The notes beneath the pieces are model-generated. The model made no database searches and was not told where the DNA came from. It saw nothing but the letters and a program-made list of their open reading frames with translations. The translations under genes and the position numbers were made by a program. 64,000 nt of DNA from the IMG/VR virus record IMGVR_UViG_3300032117_000015, positions 18,149 to 82,148 of that record, one strand, 5' to 3'. The stretch is from a virus. Below, one piece after another: positions 51,348-58,584 of the stretch (positions are counted from its first letter, which is position 1; each line of letters opens with the position of its first letter).

Positions 51348-51782
51348 ATGTCTTGGACTTATCAAAATCAAATTATAGAAACCCTCCCTGAAGAATGCAT
51401 AGGATTCGTATATCTTATTACAAACACTACTAACGGGCGCATGTACATAGGCAAAAAATTAGCAAAATTTAGCAAAACTACCTACAAGACAGTAAAACTT
51501 AAAAACGGCAAGAAGAAAAAACAAAAAATCCGCAGTAAAATTGACAGCGATTGGCGTGAATATTATGGTTCATCGCCCGAGTTGACTAAAGATATTGCGC
51601 TGTTAGGCAAAGAAAATTTCACTAGAGAAATACTTTATTACTGCGAATCTAAAGCGATGTGCAGTTATATTGAAGCTAGAGAACAGTTTTCACGCAGAGT
51701 TTTAGAATCAAAAGACTACTATAATGGTCATATTCAAGTGCGTGTACATGGATCACATATACTCAAGGCTCAACAAAAGTAG
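51348..51782 (+). CDS. GIY-YIG nuclease-like protein
   Basis: A 144-residue protein with the N-terminal GIY-YIG pattern in variant form: GFVYLITNTTNGRMYIGKK (about 19-37), then a Lys-rich segment (LKNGKKKKQKIR), DWREYYGSS, FTREILYYC and YIEAREQF with the Glu expected in the active site. Such proteins are phage homing-type or repair nucleases. It stands alone, without a split host gene, and is followed by the long structured non-coding region. No good ribosome site is seen. Confidence 0.75.
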   Translation: MSWTYQNQIIETLPEECIGFVYLITNTTNGRMYIGKKLAKFSKTTYKTVKLKNGKKKKQKIRSKIDSDWREYYGSSPELTKDIALLGKENFTREILYYCESKAMCSYIEAREQFSRRVLESKDYYNGHIQVRVHGSHILKAQQK

Positions 51783-52257
51783 GCAAAATACCGCCAAATA
51801 AGCCTGCACAGGCGTTGTTAAAGTGCCCTTAAAGCTGGATCTCGGATCGCAGTCAATGGAATTCCTGCTTGGTGGCAGGGTTATAAATCACTATCCTTAA
51901 CAGGACGACGATGGAACGTGCCTTAAATCCGTTTGATTTATAAGAGAAAATTTTAAAAAGGCTAAAAGAGGGGTTGTAGCCCCACGTTTGTATGCATGTT
52001 AGCGTATGTATGCAAGCCGCCGTCATATAAAGACAGCATGAGCAGGTACCGGATGACCGCCTGTGTTTTAGTGCTAACGCTAAGTGATATTGTTCGACTC
52101 GGATAATGTTGTTTAACTTTGCCCGCTAGGGCAAAGTGTGACTGAACGATCTGGATAATATTTAAAACGCTTTGCGTTAATTATTCAGTTTAAAATAAAC
52201 AGATTAGTTCGAGCGAAAGCGAAGAACAGAAGAACGTAAGTTCTTCTTTAGTGTGTA
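51783..52257 (+). ncRNA. Probable structured non-coding RNA, about 470 nt
   Basis: The only long stretch without a gene. Seen hairpins on the plus strand: CCTGC/GCAGG around 51870-51886; TAAATC/GATTTA around 51925-51942; GGGG (51970-51973)/CCCC (51980-51983); a 10-bp stem with two wobbles, TTGTATGCAT (51988-51997)/ATGTATGCAA (52006-52015), whose loop TTAGCG (51999-52004) is complementary to CGCTAA at 52078-52083; CTTTGCCC (52117-52124)/GGGCAAAG (52129-52136); AACGC/GCGTT (52166-52178); and AGAAGAAC (52228-52235)/GTTCTTCT (52240-52247) on a GTAA loop. Two similar elements, 52095-52117 and 52147-52168, each precede a hairpin. No known family was recognised. Density of stems in AT-rich DNA suggests a real RNA. 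Confidence 0.55.
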
Positions 52258-52265
52258 GATAAATA
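52258..52265 (+). promoter_or_regulatory. T4-type late promoter (GATAAATA)
   Basis: GATAAATA followed by C, 21 bases before ATG 52287, with AGGAAA between as ribosome site. It makes the following gene a late gene. Confidence 0.8.
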
Positions 52266-52286
52266 CCTTATAGGAAATCACGAATA

Positions 52287-53426
52287 ATGAAAGTTACTGA
52301 AATCATAGAGAATCCGCTTCAAGAATGGCTAACATTCGAAGCTACTGTCGGTGCTAATGCCGGAACAATAAGTCCTGGTGGAATTGCTATTCCTACTGGT
52401 TCTACTACACATTTACCTCCATCATCAACTCCTAAAGCAAGTGGTACAGGTAATTGGAAAAGTCCTCTTGGACCAATGCCTAAAACTAACATTGGTAAAA
52501 TGCTTTCTAAAGATCAAATTTGGTCTAAAGTAAAAACTACACTAGCATCAAGTCCTATTAATAAAGCACCTTTATCTAGCAAAGGTTTAAAAGTAGTTGG
52601 TAACTATATTCGTGTTGCACAATGGTTTAACTATTATGACTTCTTAGTTGAATACTGGAAAACTAAAGAAGTTATCGAACAAATGGTCAAGGATGGTCCA
52701 GATAAAGGTGGACTTTCAGAAGACGACGGTGAAGTAGCTATTAGATTACAACGTGAAAAACTATATGTTGACTTAATCAGTGGCGGCATTATTAATAGCA
52801 TCGTTATTAAAATGATCAAAGTCATTCCTCTTGCACGTTGGTTCAGCAGAGGAGCAGGCGCTTTACTTGAAATCTTCACAGGTGGGTTAGCTACTGCTGG
52901 TGTTGTTGGTGAAATATTGTTAGTTGAAGCAGTAACAGTATTATTACAAAAATGGTTAAACTCAGAAGATGGTAAACGTGTAATCACATGGTGTGTTTGC
53001 TATCTTATCGATCCAGGTGTTGAGTTGTTTTGGCAAATGGGATGTGAACGTTTCTTTGGAGAGTTAAAACACATGTCGACACAAGGTGATGAGAATCTTG
53101 AAAAAGGCAATAAAGTAAATGGAACTCCTGCATCGGATTTAATTACTAAGGCAGGTAACGCTGTTTCTGGCGCACTCGGCGGAGTGGCGGCTGGTGCAGG
53201 TGATTGGGTTTCAAAGAATGTTAGTAAAGATGCTGGAAAAGCTATTACGGATCTAGGAAAAGATAGTTCAAGTAGTAGTTCGTCTTCTAGTCCATCAACT
53301 CCGTCAGGATCTAAATCAAAAATAAATCAAACATCTGATGATGACAATGACGGACTTGATAAAACTAATATAAGAGTGAGAAGACCAGGCGACATTGATC
53401 AGAGTTTAATAAAACCTGGTAATTAA
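52287..53426 (+). CDS. Late hypothetical protein with hydrophobic central region
   Basis: A 379-residue protein of unknown function, expressed from a late promoter, so probably a virion or morphogenesis protein. The N-terminal 85 residues are Gly/Pro/Thr-rich. Residues about 165-255 hold several hydrophobic segments (SGGIINSIVIKMIKVIPLA, LLEIFTGGLATAGVVGEILL, VITWCVCYLI) that could cross or insert in a membrane. The tail has a run of nine Ser (about 329-337) and a charged end. An ejected or membrane-acting virion protein is one possibility. Its stop overlaps the convergent frameshift ORF by 4 bases. Confidence 0.65.
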   Translation: MKVTEIIENPLQEWLTFEATVGANAGTISPGGIAIPTGSTTHLPPSSTPKASGTGNWKSPLGPMPKTNIGKMLSKDQIWSKVKTTLASSPINKAPLSSKGLKVVGNYIRVAQWFNYYDFLVEYWKTKEVIEQMVKDGPDKGGLSEDDGEVAIRLQREKLYVDLISGGIINSIVIKMIKVIPLARWFSRGAGALLEIFTGGLATAGVVGEILLVEAVTVLLQKWLNSEDGKRVITWCVCYLIDPGVELFWQMGCERFFGELKHMSTQGDENLEKGNKVNGTPASDLITKAGNAVSGALGGVAAGAGDWVSKNVSKDAGKAITDLGKDSSSSSSSSSPSTPSGSKSKINQTSDDDNDGLDKTNIRVRRPGDIDQSLIKPGN

Positions 53427-53655
53427 ATTAATGGCATTCCGGAAGATTTAGTAGCTTCCATATTTTCTTTAATAATTTCATTTATTAAATTAATATCTTC
53501 AAGTGAGTACGTGTGGAATAAGTCGTTAATATTAACTCCACCACGCATATACCAACTTAATCTAAATAAATTTTCTTTAAATAAGACGATTTCTTTTTCT
53601 AGCCTAACAAGATACTCTTCAATTTCTCTGTCAGTTAGTCTTGTTAGGCGCCAAC
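53423..53655 (-). CDS. -1 frame extension of the gp26-like gene (77 codons, no start codon)
   Basis: An open frame of 77 codons directly following the slippery site, reading RWRLTRLTDREIEEYL... to ...ATKSSGMPLI. It has no ATG, GTG or TTG until a Met 37 codons in, in the middle of the conserved-looking core FKENLFRLSWYMRGG, so it cannot be started normally. It is entered by a -1 shift from codon 272 of the upstream gene, giving a 349-residue fusion. I recall similar small proteins after the gp26-like gene in aquatic T4-like phages. It parallels the gpG-gpGT tail-chaperone pair of other phages. Confidence 0.75.
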
Positions 53656-53662
53656 GAAAAAA
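53602..53662 (-). promoter_or_regulatory. Programmed -1 frameshift signal: slippery heptamer plus stem-loop
   Basis: On the minus strand, T TTT TTC (53662-53656) is in the correct phase (codons TTT 271, TTC 272). A 6-base spacer (53655-53650) leads into a perfect 11-bp stem: minus-strand GCCTAACAAGA (53649-53639) pairs with TCTTGTTAGGC (53612-53602), with a 26-base loop. The stop of the zero frame is only 3 codons beyond the slip. Confidence 0.8.
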
Positions 53663-54471
53663 GTTGTTTGATTAATCTCAATAGATATGTCGTCATCATG
53701 CTCACATGTAGAACACTTGACCTTAACTTTAGGCGTTTGCCATGCATTGTTATTAGCATCAAACTGTTTCTTGATTGAATCATACACATCTATGTCACAG
53801 TTATCTAAATATTCGTTAATAAAACTTTTTTCTGTTACTACTACATTCGGTAACTCTATTTGATCAATAGACTCTAACATGATTTTTCTTTGCAACTGTT
53901 TCATTTCTTCAAATAATGATTGGAATAATGCAATACGTTCTTCGTCTGATTCGACTCTATCAATCTGTGCAGATTTCTTTTGAATAGCAAAATTTTCTAA
54001 ACTAAATTTGTTAGATTCTTTAAATGTCAATGGTCTAATTTTAATAACTAGATCTCGTAATACGATTTTAGGATCAAATTGACATTTTTGAAAATGCTCT
54101 ATAAATGTTGATAAATCTAGATCGTATTGATTTTCTGCACCGCAATTTTCGCAAACATGTGGAACTTCGATTAAGTTATTATATGTGGCAATTCTTATTG
54201 CAGTTAACACATAGTCTATATCGTTGTTACATAGTTCCCAAGGATTAGAAACATCGGGACAGCAACTACCGATGACCTTTGCAACACTTTCTCCTGAAAG
54301 TAATGCATCTGGAGTTTTAAGTATAATTTCATCCATGCCTGTTAAACCAAATACAGCCATTTTTTCACTTGACTGAATTGTTCCTGGTTTACTATACAAT
54401 TTACTGATAGGTAAATCGATATAAATCTTAGGTTGTCTGAAATACTGCTGTAAAGGGTTGGATTTCGCCAT
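53644..54471 (-). CDS. 26: gp26-like baseplate hub / tail assembly protein (T4_baseplate family)
   Basis: A 275-residue protein from the ATG at 54471, chosen because AGGAG lies just upstream; the longer frame to 54543 runs through the promoter. The pattern NPLQQYFRQPKIYIDLP, LTGMDEIILKTPDALLSGESV, and YVLTAIRIATYNN is that of gp26-type proteins of T4-like phages, needed to assemble the baseplate hub. Two CxxC pairs (107/110 and 253/256) may form a zinc ribbon. Its last codons contain the slippery site leading to a 77-residue extension. It is divergent from the tape-measure gene, consistent with a tail-assembly-chaperone role. Confidence 0.8.
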   Translation of the reverse strand: MAKSNPLQQYFRQPKIYIDLPISKLYSKPGTIQSSEKMAVFGLTGMDEIILKTPDALLSGESVAKVIGSCCPDVSNPWELCNNDIDYVLTAIRIATYNNLIEVPHVCENCGAENQYDLDLSTFIEHFQKCQFDPKIVLRDLVIKIRPLTFKESNKFSLENFAIQKKSAQIDRVESDEERIALFQSLFEEMKQLQRKIMLESIDQIELPNVVVTEKSFINEYLDNCDIDVYDSIKKQFDANNNAWQTPKVKVKCSTCEHDDDISIEINQTTFFVGA

Positions 54472-54482
54472 ATTTGGCTCCT

Positions 54483-54508
54483 GATAAATATAATATATTG
54501 TATTTATA
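54483..54508. promoter_or_regulatory. Two overlapping divergent late promoters
   Basis: Plus-strand GATAAATA (54483-54490) points to the tape-measure gene at 54536. Minus-strand TATAAATA (54508-54501), a perfect T4 late consensus, points to the gp26-like gene at 54471. The boxes are 10 bases apart and face each other, so the predicted start points lie within a few bases and the 5' ends of the two RNAs overlap. Confidence 0.75.
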
Positions 54509-54535
54509 TACGCAGTTTTTACCGGAAAAATAATA

Positions 54536-56458
54536 ATGAACACTTCTGATCCAGATTACAGACGTTGGGCCGACGCACAAGAAGAAACAAATAAACTACT
54601 TAGAAGACGAGCAGACAAGGGAGACGATGCTCCTTTAAGGTCATTCTTTGGCGGTATAATTAAAGGCGAAGGTACTATGGATGAGTTTTTTCGCAAATTT
54701 AGAGAATACAAAGCTGATTTAGAAGATTTAAACGATCAATATCGTGTCGCAACTTCGGTTGGTTTACTTAGCAACCGAAGTATGTATCAATTAGATGCCG
54801 ACTTAAAATCCGCTCATCTTAGTGTTAGTGAATTTAAACATGTTTTAGATTTTGCAGGAACTGTTAACTTTAGTAAATTTGGCGGAGGAATGAATCAGGC
54901 TACTGATAATTTCTTACAAATTTCCAGAGTTATGCAATCTTCTGGACTAACAACTTCCCTTCAACAGTTAGGTTTAAACTATCAAGAGCAAAACGAACTA
55001 TTAGCAATATCATTTGATAGACAAAAAGATAAGTTTGCTATAGAAAGAGGACCAGACGGCTTACCAAGAATTACTCAATCGTTAACCGACAGAATGGTTG
55101 AGCTAGGAAAAAACATTGCCCTTAACACGGATATTTTAGGAATATCAAGAGAAGATCAATTAAGAGCAATAGCACAACGTAACAGAGACGCAGAAACACA
55201 GTATGCTTATGAACATGCTAGCTCAGATGGATTGAAAAAATTTATATCTAGCCAGGGTCCTTTAATGGATGCGTTAAACAGTAACGAATTCAAGCGCCTT
55301 TCATTAGGGTACACTTTAAATTCTGAAGAGATGGCAAAATTAAGAGTACAATTTAAAGAAAATACTCCTGAAATGATGAGAGTTGCTAGTGAGATTGCTA
55401 GAGTTTCGCCTGATAAACAAGCACAAGAAACAACGGCTGTTAAATTACAAACAGCAATTGGTCATTTGCAAGATTCTATCAATAATCCAAGATCTGCAAA
55501 TGAAATGAAAAATATTTCCAGAATTCAGGAAAGTAGTCCAGAATACGGAGCAGGATTAGTAGCTGGAAGACAAATGGCTATGAATCTTCAAATACTAAAC
55601 GATCTACGTAAAAATGACAAAGGCGAAATAGTTAAAAGTCTCCAAGAAGTTATAAAAGAACAAGCAGACAAAGGTAAAAATGGACTAGTTGCTCCTGGAT
55701 CGGAAACACCTACTGCTGGACTAACTCCAGGGCAAAGAGCTACAGTACTAACCCAGGAGGCATTAAGTAGAGCGGCAGATGCACATGCATTAATGTCAAG
55801 AGGAATTGAAATGCTAGCAAATGATGTGTTAGGATCTGCAAAGTTAGGAGACAAACTTGTATTAGGGTTACGTCCTGAAGGTGCATTTGGACAGCAAGTT
55901 CAACTTAGAGCGGCACAAGATGTAGAAGCATCTATTTCTACATTTTTCCAGTGGATACTCGGCGAAAAAACTGCTGGGCAGATGGCAGATTCTCTTAAAA
56001 AATTATGGAACGATACTATAGGAACAGCTTTTGAAGAAGCTAAAAAAGTTTGGAACTCTGGAAATCAAAGAACTGATTCTAGATCGATTCCAAACACAGA
56101 ACCACCGAGAGCACATGCAAGCGGAACCATGGGTGTGTGGGGCGAATTATTTCACGATTTTAACCCTGCAGGCGAGTTACACTTTTTAGATGGAAAAGAA
56201 GCAGTATTAACTCCTCCTCAATTATCAGGCTTGATGAACAAAGTTACAAGCGATGCAATCGGCACACTACAACAATCTTTAGCAACACCAATACAAAATA
56301 CACCTACTGCTCAAATTGATGAACAGCATTTTGTAGACATAAAACAACTGCTAGGACAGTTAAATACACTAATGTCACATTTGCCAGGCATCGCTGACAC
56401 TATGGATAAACAATATAGTGCTCTGAAGAGCCTAAATAACGATGCACTTCAATCTTAA
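54536..56458 (+). CDS. Tail tape-measure protein (gp29-like role)
   Basis: A 640-residue, largely helical protein. The C-terminal part RAHASGTMGVWGELFHDFNPAGELHFLDGKEAVLTPPQ (about 523-560) has the layout found at the end of many phage tape-measure proteins (A-x-GT-G..., H-G/D-x-EAV). The rest is long helices without a membrane segment. T4's tail-length protein gp29 has 590 residues; the size fits. Its neighbour on the other strand is the gp26-like gene with frameshift, as expected for a tail-chaperone/tape-measure pair. Expressed late. Confidence 0.72.
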   Translation: MNTSDPDYRRWADAQEETNKLLRRRADKGDDAPLRSFFGGIIKGEGTMDEFFRKFREYKADLEDLNDQYRVATSVGLLSNRSMYQLDADLKSAHLSVSEFKHVLDFAGTVNFSKFGGGMNQATDNFLQISRVMQSSGLTTSLQQLGLNYQEQNELLAISFDRQKDKFAIERGPDGLPRITQSLTDRMVELGKNIALNTDILGISREDQLRAIAQRNRDAETQYAYEHASSDGLKKFISSQGPLMDALNSNEFKRLSLGYTLNSEEMAKLRVQFKENTPEMMRVASEIARVSPDKQAQETTAVKLQTAIGHLQDSINNPRSANEMKNISRIQESSPEYGAGLVAGRQMAMNLQILNDLRKNDKGEIVKSLQEVIKEQADKGKNGLVAPGSETPTAGLTPGQRATVLTQEALSRAADAHALMSRGIEMLANDVLGSAKLGDKLVLGLRPEGAFGQQVQLRAAQDVEASISTFFQWILGEKTAGQMADSLKKLWNDTIGTAFEEAKKVWNSGNQRTDSRSIPNTEPPRAHASGTMGVWGELFHDFNPAGELHFLDGKEAVLTPPQLSGLMNKVTSDAIGTLQQSLATPIQNTPTAQIDEQHFVDIKQLLGQLNTLMSHLPGIADTMDKQYSALKSLNNDALQS

Positions 56459-56467
56459 GGATAATAG

Positions 56468-58216
56468 ATGAGCTGGAAAAAATATTTCACACCTGTAGCA
56501 GTTAACGGTGATGTACTAAGTCCTATCAGCGGGCAAAACGGAAGCCGTCCCGGTCCAGCACGTACTAATTACTCAAGCTATTTGCCAGATGTTTATACTG
56601 GTAGTCCAAACCGTGTTGAACGATATGCTCAGTATGAAGTTATGGATTCAGATCCAGAAGTTAATGCGGCTTTAGATATTCTTGCAGAATTTTGCACACA
56701 AAAATTAAAAGATTCAAAAAGTCCATTTGCAGTTAAGTGGCGTAGCAAAGCTACTAATGCTGAAATTAAAATTCTAGGTGAATACCTACAACAATGGAAT
56801 AAATTGCAACAGTTTGATACACGTATGTTCCGTATTGTACGCAATGTATTCAAATATGGAGATGCTTTCTTTATTCGCGATCCAGAAAATCAAAAATGGA
56901 CATGGGTCGACTCTGCACAAATTATTAAAGTCATTGTAAATGAAAGCGAAGGCAAGAAACCTGAGCAGTTTGTTATTAAAGATCTAGCACCTAACTTTGA
57001 AAAGTTAGTTGCAACAATGATTACTCCAACAGTTAATCCACGCCAAGGCGGACAGGGTTCACAAGGCGGCGGAGGTGCGTTTGGAGGTACTGGAAAGAAT
57101 GCAGGCGGTTCTACTCCTACACCGGGAAGCGCAGGACGCTTTGGATTAAATCAAAAAGAGTCTGCTGTCGATGCAGAACATGTTGTACACCTAAGTCTAA
57201 GTGAAGGTTTAGATAACAATTATCCATTTGGTAACAGTTTATTAGAAAATGTTTTTAAAGTTTACAAACAAAAAGAACTTTTAGAAGACGCAATTCTTAT
57301 CTATCGTATACAACGTGCTCCAGAACGCCGTGTTTTCCATATTGACGTAGGTAATATGCCTCCGCACTTGGCTATGGCATTCGTAGAACGTGTTAAGAAT
57401 GAAATACATCAACGCCGTATCCCAAGTCAGACAGGTGGCGGATCTAATGTTATTGACAGCGCATACAACCCTTTAAGTATTAATGAAGATTATTTCTTCC
57501 CTAAAACACCAGACGGTAAAGGTTCTGATGTAACAATGCTCGAAGGCGGTAAGAATATTGGTGAAATTGATGACTTGAAATACTTTACTAACAAGTTATT
57601 CCGCGGTTTACGTATTCCAAGTAGCTACTTGCCTACAGGACAAGACGATAGTCAAAGCAATTTTAACGATGGTCGTGTAGGAACTGCTTATATTCAAGAA
57701 CTACGCTTTAACAAATACTGTGAACGTTTACAAAGTCTATTGATTAGTGTATTCGACGAGGAGTTCAAACGTTTCATGTACGGTAAAGGCATGAACATTG
57801 ATCCTAATTTGTTTGAATTAAACTTCAATCCACCGATGAACTTTGCAAGTTCACGTCAAGCTACTATTGATGCTGAACGTATTAATACATTTAATACTAT
57901 TGTTGCAGTGCCTTTTATGTCAAAACGCTTTGCACTAAAACGTTTCCTAGCATTGTCAGACGAAGAAGTAGCAGAAAACGAACGTCTATGGGCTGAAGAA
58001 AACGGTAAAGGTGAGCCTACAAGTACAGATGCCGCAAGCGAATTGCGTGGCGCAGGTATTTCAGCTGGAGATATGGCTGGAGATATGGCTAGTGCTGAAG
58101 ATATGGAAGCTCCAGAAGATATGCAAACACCAGAAGCTGAACAAGGCGGTCCTAATCTAACCCCTCCATCAACTCAAATGGGTGCATCAGGATCTAATCC
58201 TGGACCGGTAGCATAA
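56468..58216 (+). CDS. 20: Portal vertex protein gp20
   Basis: A 582-residue portal protein that forms the dodecameric DNA channel of the head and starts head assembly. Conserved blocks: VERYAQYEVMDSDPEVNAALDILAEF (about 51-75), FRIVRNVFKYGDAFF, YRIQRAPERRVFHIDVGNMP (about 281-300), and FRGLRIPSSYLPTG. A Gly-rich insert lies at about 193-220 and an acidic Met/Ala/Glu repeat (MAGDMA, EDMEAPEDM) at the C-terminus. AAGGAT precedes the ATG. Confidence 0.94.
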   Translation: MSWKKYFTPVAVNGDVLSPISGQNGSRPGPARTNYSSYLPDVYTGSPNRVERYAQYEVMDSDPEVNAALDILAEFCTQKLKDSKSPFAVKWRSKATNAEIKILGEYLQQWNKLQQFDTRMFRIVRNVFKYGDAFFIRDPENQKWTWVDSAQIIKVIVNESEGKKPEQFVIKDLAPNFEKLVATMITPTVNPRQGGQGSQGGGGAFGGTGKNAGGSTPTPGSAGRFGLNQKESAVDAEHVVHLSLSEGLDNNYPFGNSLLENVFKVYKQKELLEDAILIYRIQRAPERRVFHIDVGNMPPHLAMAFVERVKNEIHQRRIPSQTGGGSNVIDSAYNPLSINEDYFFPKTPDGKGSDVTMLEGGKNIGEIDDLKYFTNKLFRGLRIPSSYLPTGQDDSQSNFNDGRVGTAYIQELRFNKYCERLQSLLISVFDEEFKRFMYGKGMNIDPNLFELNFNPPMNFASSRQATIDAERINTFNTIVAVPFMSKRFALKRFLALSDEEVAENERLWAEENGKGEPTSTDAASELRGAGISAGDMAGDMASAEDMEAPEDMQTPEAEQGGPNLTPPSTQMGASGSNPGPVA

Positions 58217-58219
58217 ATA
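58212..58219 (+). promoter_or_regulatory. Late-promoter-like CATAAATA overlapping the gp20 stop
   Basis: CATAAATA includes the gp20 TAA (58214-58216) and lies 4 bases before ATG 58224, so a transcript from it would begin at or inside that start codon. It may instead serve the genes further on. Confidence 0.45.
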
Positions 58220-58223
58220 TAAT

Positions 58224-58472
58224 ATGATCTTAAGAGAATTGTTTTATATTGATCCTAATACTAGACATGTAGCAAATGATTTACGCTACGAGCCTAATCG
58301 CGATGATACAGTAATGCATCGTGACGATACACGTAAGACACGTTTAACATTAAGACAAATTAACGAACTACGTAAAAGCACAGAAGCACATATTCTAGAA
58401 CAAGAAAAAGAACTAGAATTCATAAACGATATGTATGCAACTCCAGCACCTGAAGCTGGAGCACCAGCATAA
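58224..58472 (+). CDS. Small conserved protein between portal and scaffold genes
   Basis: An 82-residue charged protein: MILRELFYIDPNTRHVANDLRYEPNRDD, then HRDDTRKTRLTLRQINELRK and an acidic helix. I recall a protein of this pattern in the same place in aquatic T4-like phages. A head or portal-associated role is inferred from position between gp20 and the core proteins. The C-terminus is Pro/Ala-rich. Confidence 0.7.
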   Translation: MILRELFYIDPNTRHVANDLRYEPNRDDTVMHRDDTRKTRLTLRQINELRKSTEAHILEQEKELEFINDMYATPAPEAGAPA

Positions 58473-58485
58473 AATTAAAAAATCG

Positions 58486-58549
58486 GTCAAAACGACTCGT
58501 TTTTGACCTATATTCCCCCACTTTTTTAACATAAGTGTAAATATTACAC
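58486..58549 (+). promoter_or_regulatory. Hairpin and palindromic late-type box before the acidic core gene
   Basis: An imperfect hairpin, GGTCAAAACGA pairing with TCGTTTTTGACC, lies at about 58486-58509. Further on, GTGTAA (58535-58540) and TTACAC (58544-58549) flank ATA and include TGTAAATA (58536-58543), a late-like element within a palindrome, 41 bases before ATG 58585. Confidence 0.45.
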
Positions 58550-58584
58550 AGCCTTGTATCTACATAAACACAGGAGAACTTAAC

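Noticed and set aside
51860-51905. A stretch ending GGGTTATAAATCAC that looks like a tRNA T-arm
   Set aside because: No GTTCRANNC loop, no matching acceptor or anticodon stem could be built; left as part of the structured RNA.
52201-52225. GTTCGAGCGAAAGCGAAGAAC as a group II domain V-like stem
   Set aside because: Too short and lacks the conserved bulge and catalytic triad.
51783-52286. Group I or II intron beside the GIY-YIG gene
   Set aside because: Neither the group I P7 core nor a group II domain V was found, and no flanking gene is split.
52887-53426. Nine-serine run as a sign of frameshift or assembly error
   Set aside because: The codons are mixed (AGT, TCA, TCG, TCT), so it is not a homopolymer artefact, and the frame continues normally.
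53656-53662. The gp26-like reading frame break as a sequencing error rather than a programmed shift
   Set aside because: The run of six A on the plus strand could lose or gain a base, but the correctly phased heptamer, 6-nt spacer and perfect 11-bp stem fit programmed frameshifting better; still worth confirming with reads.
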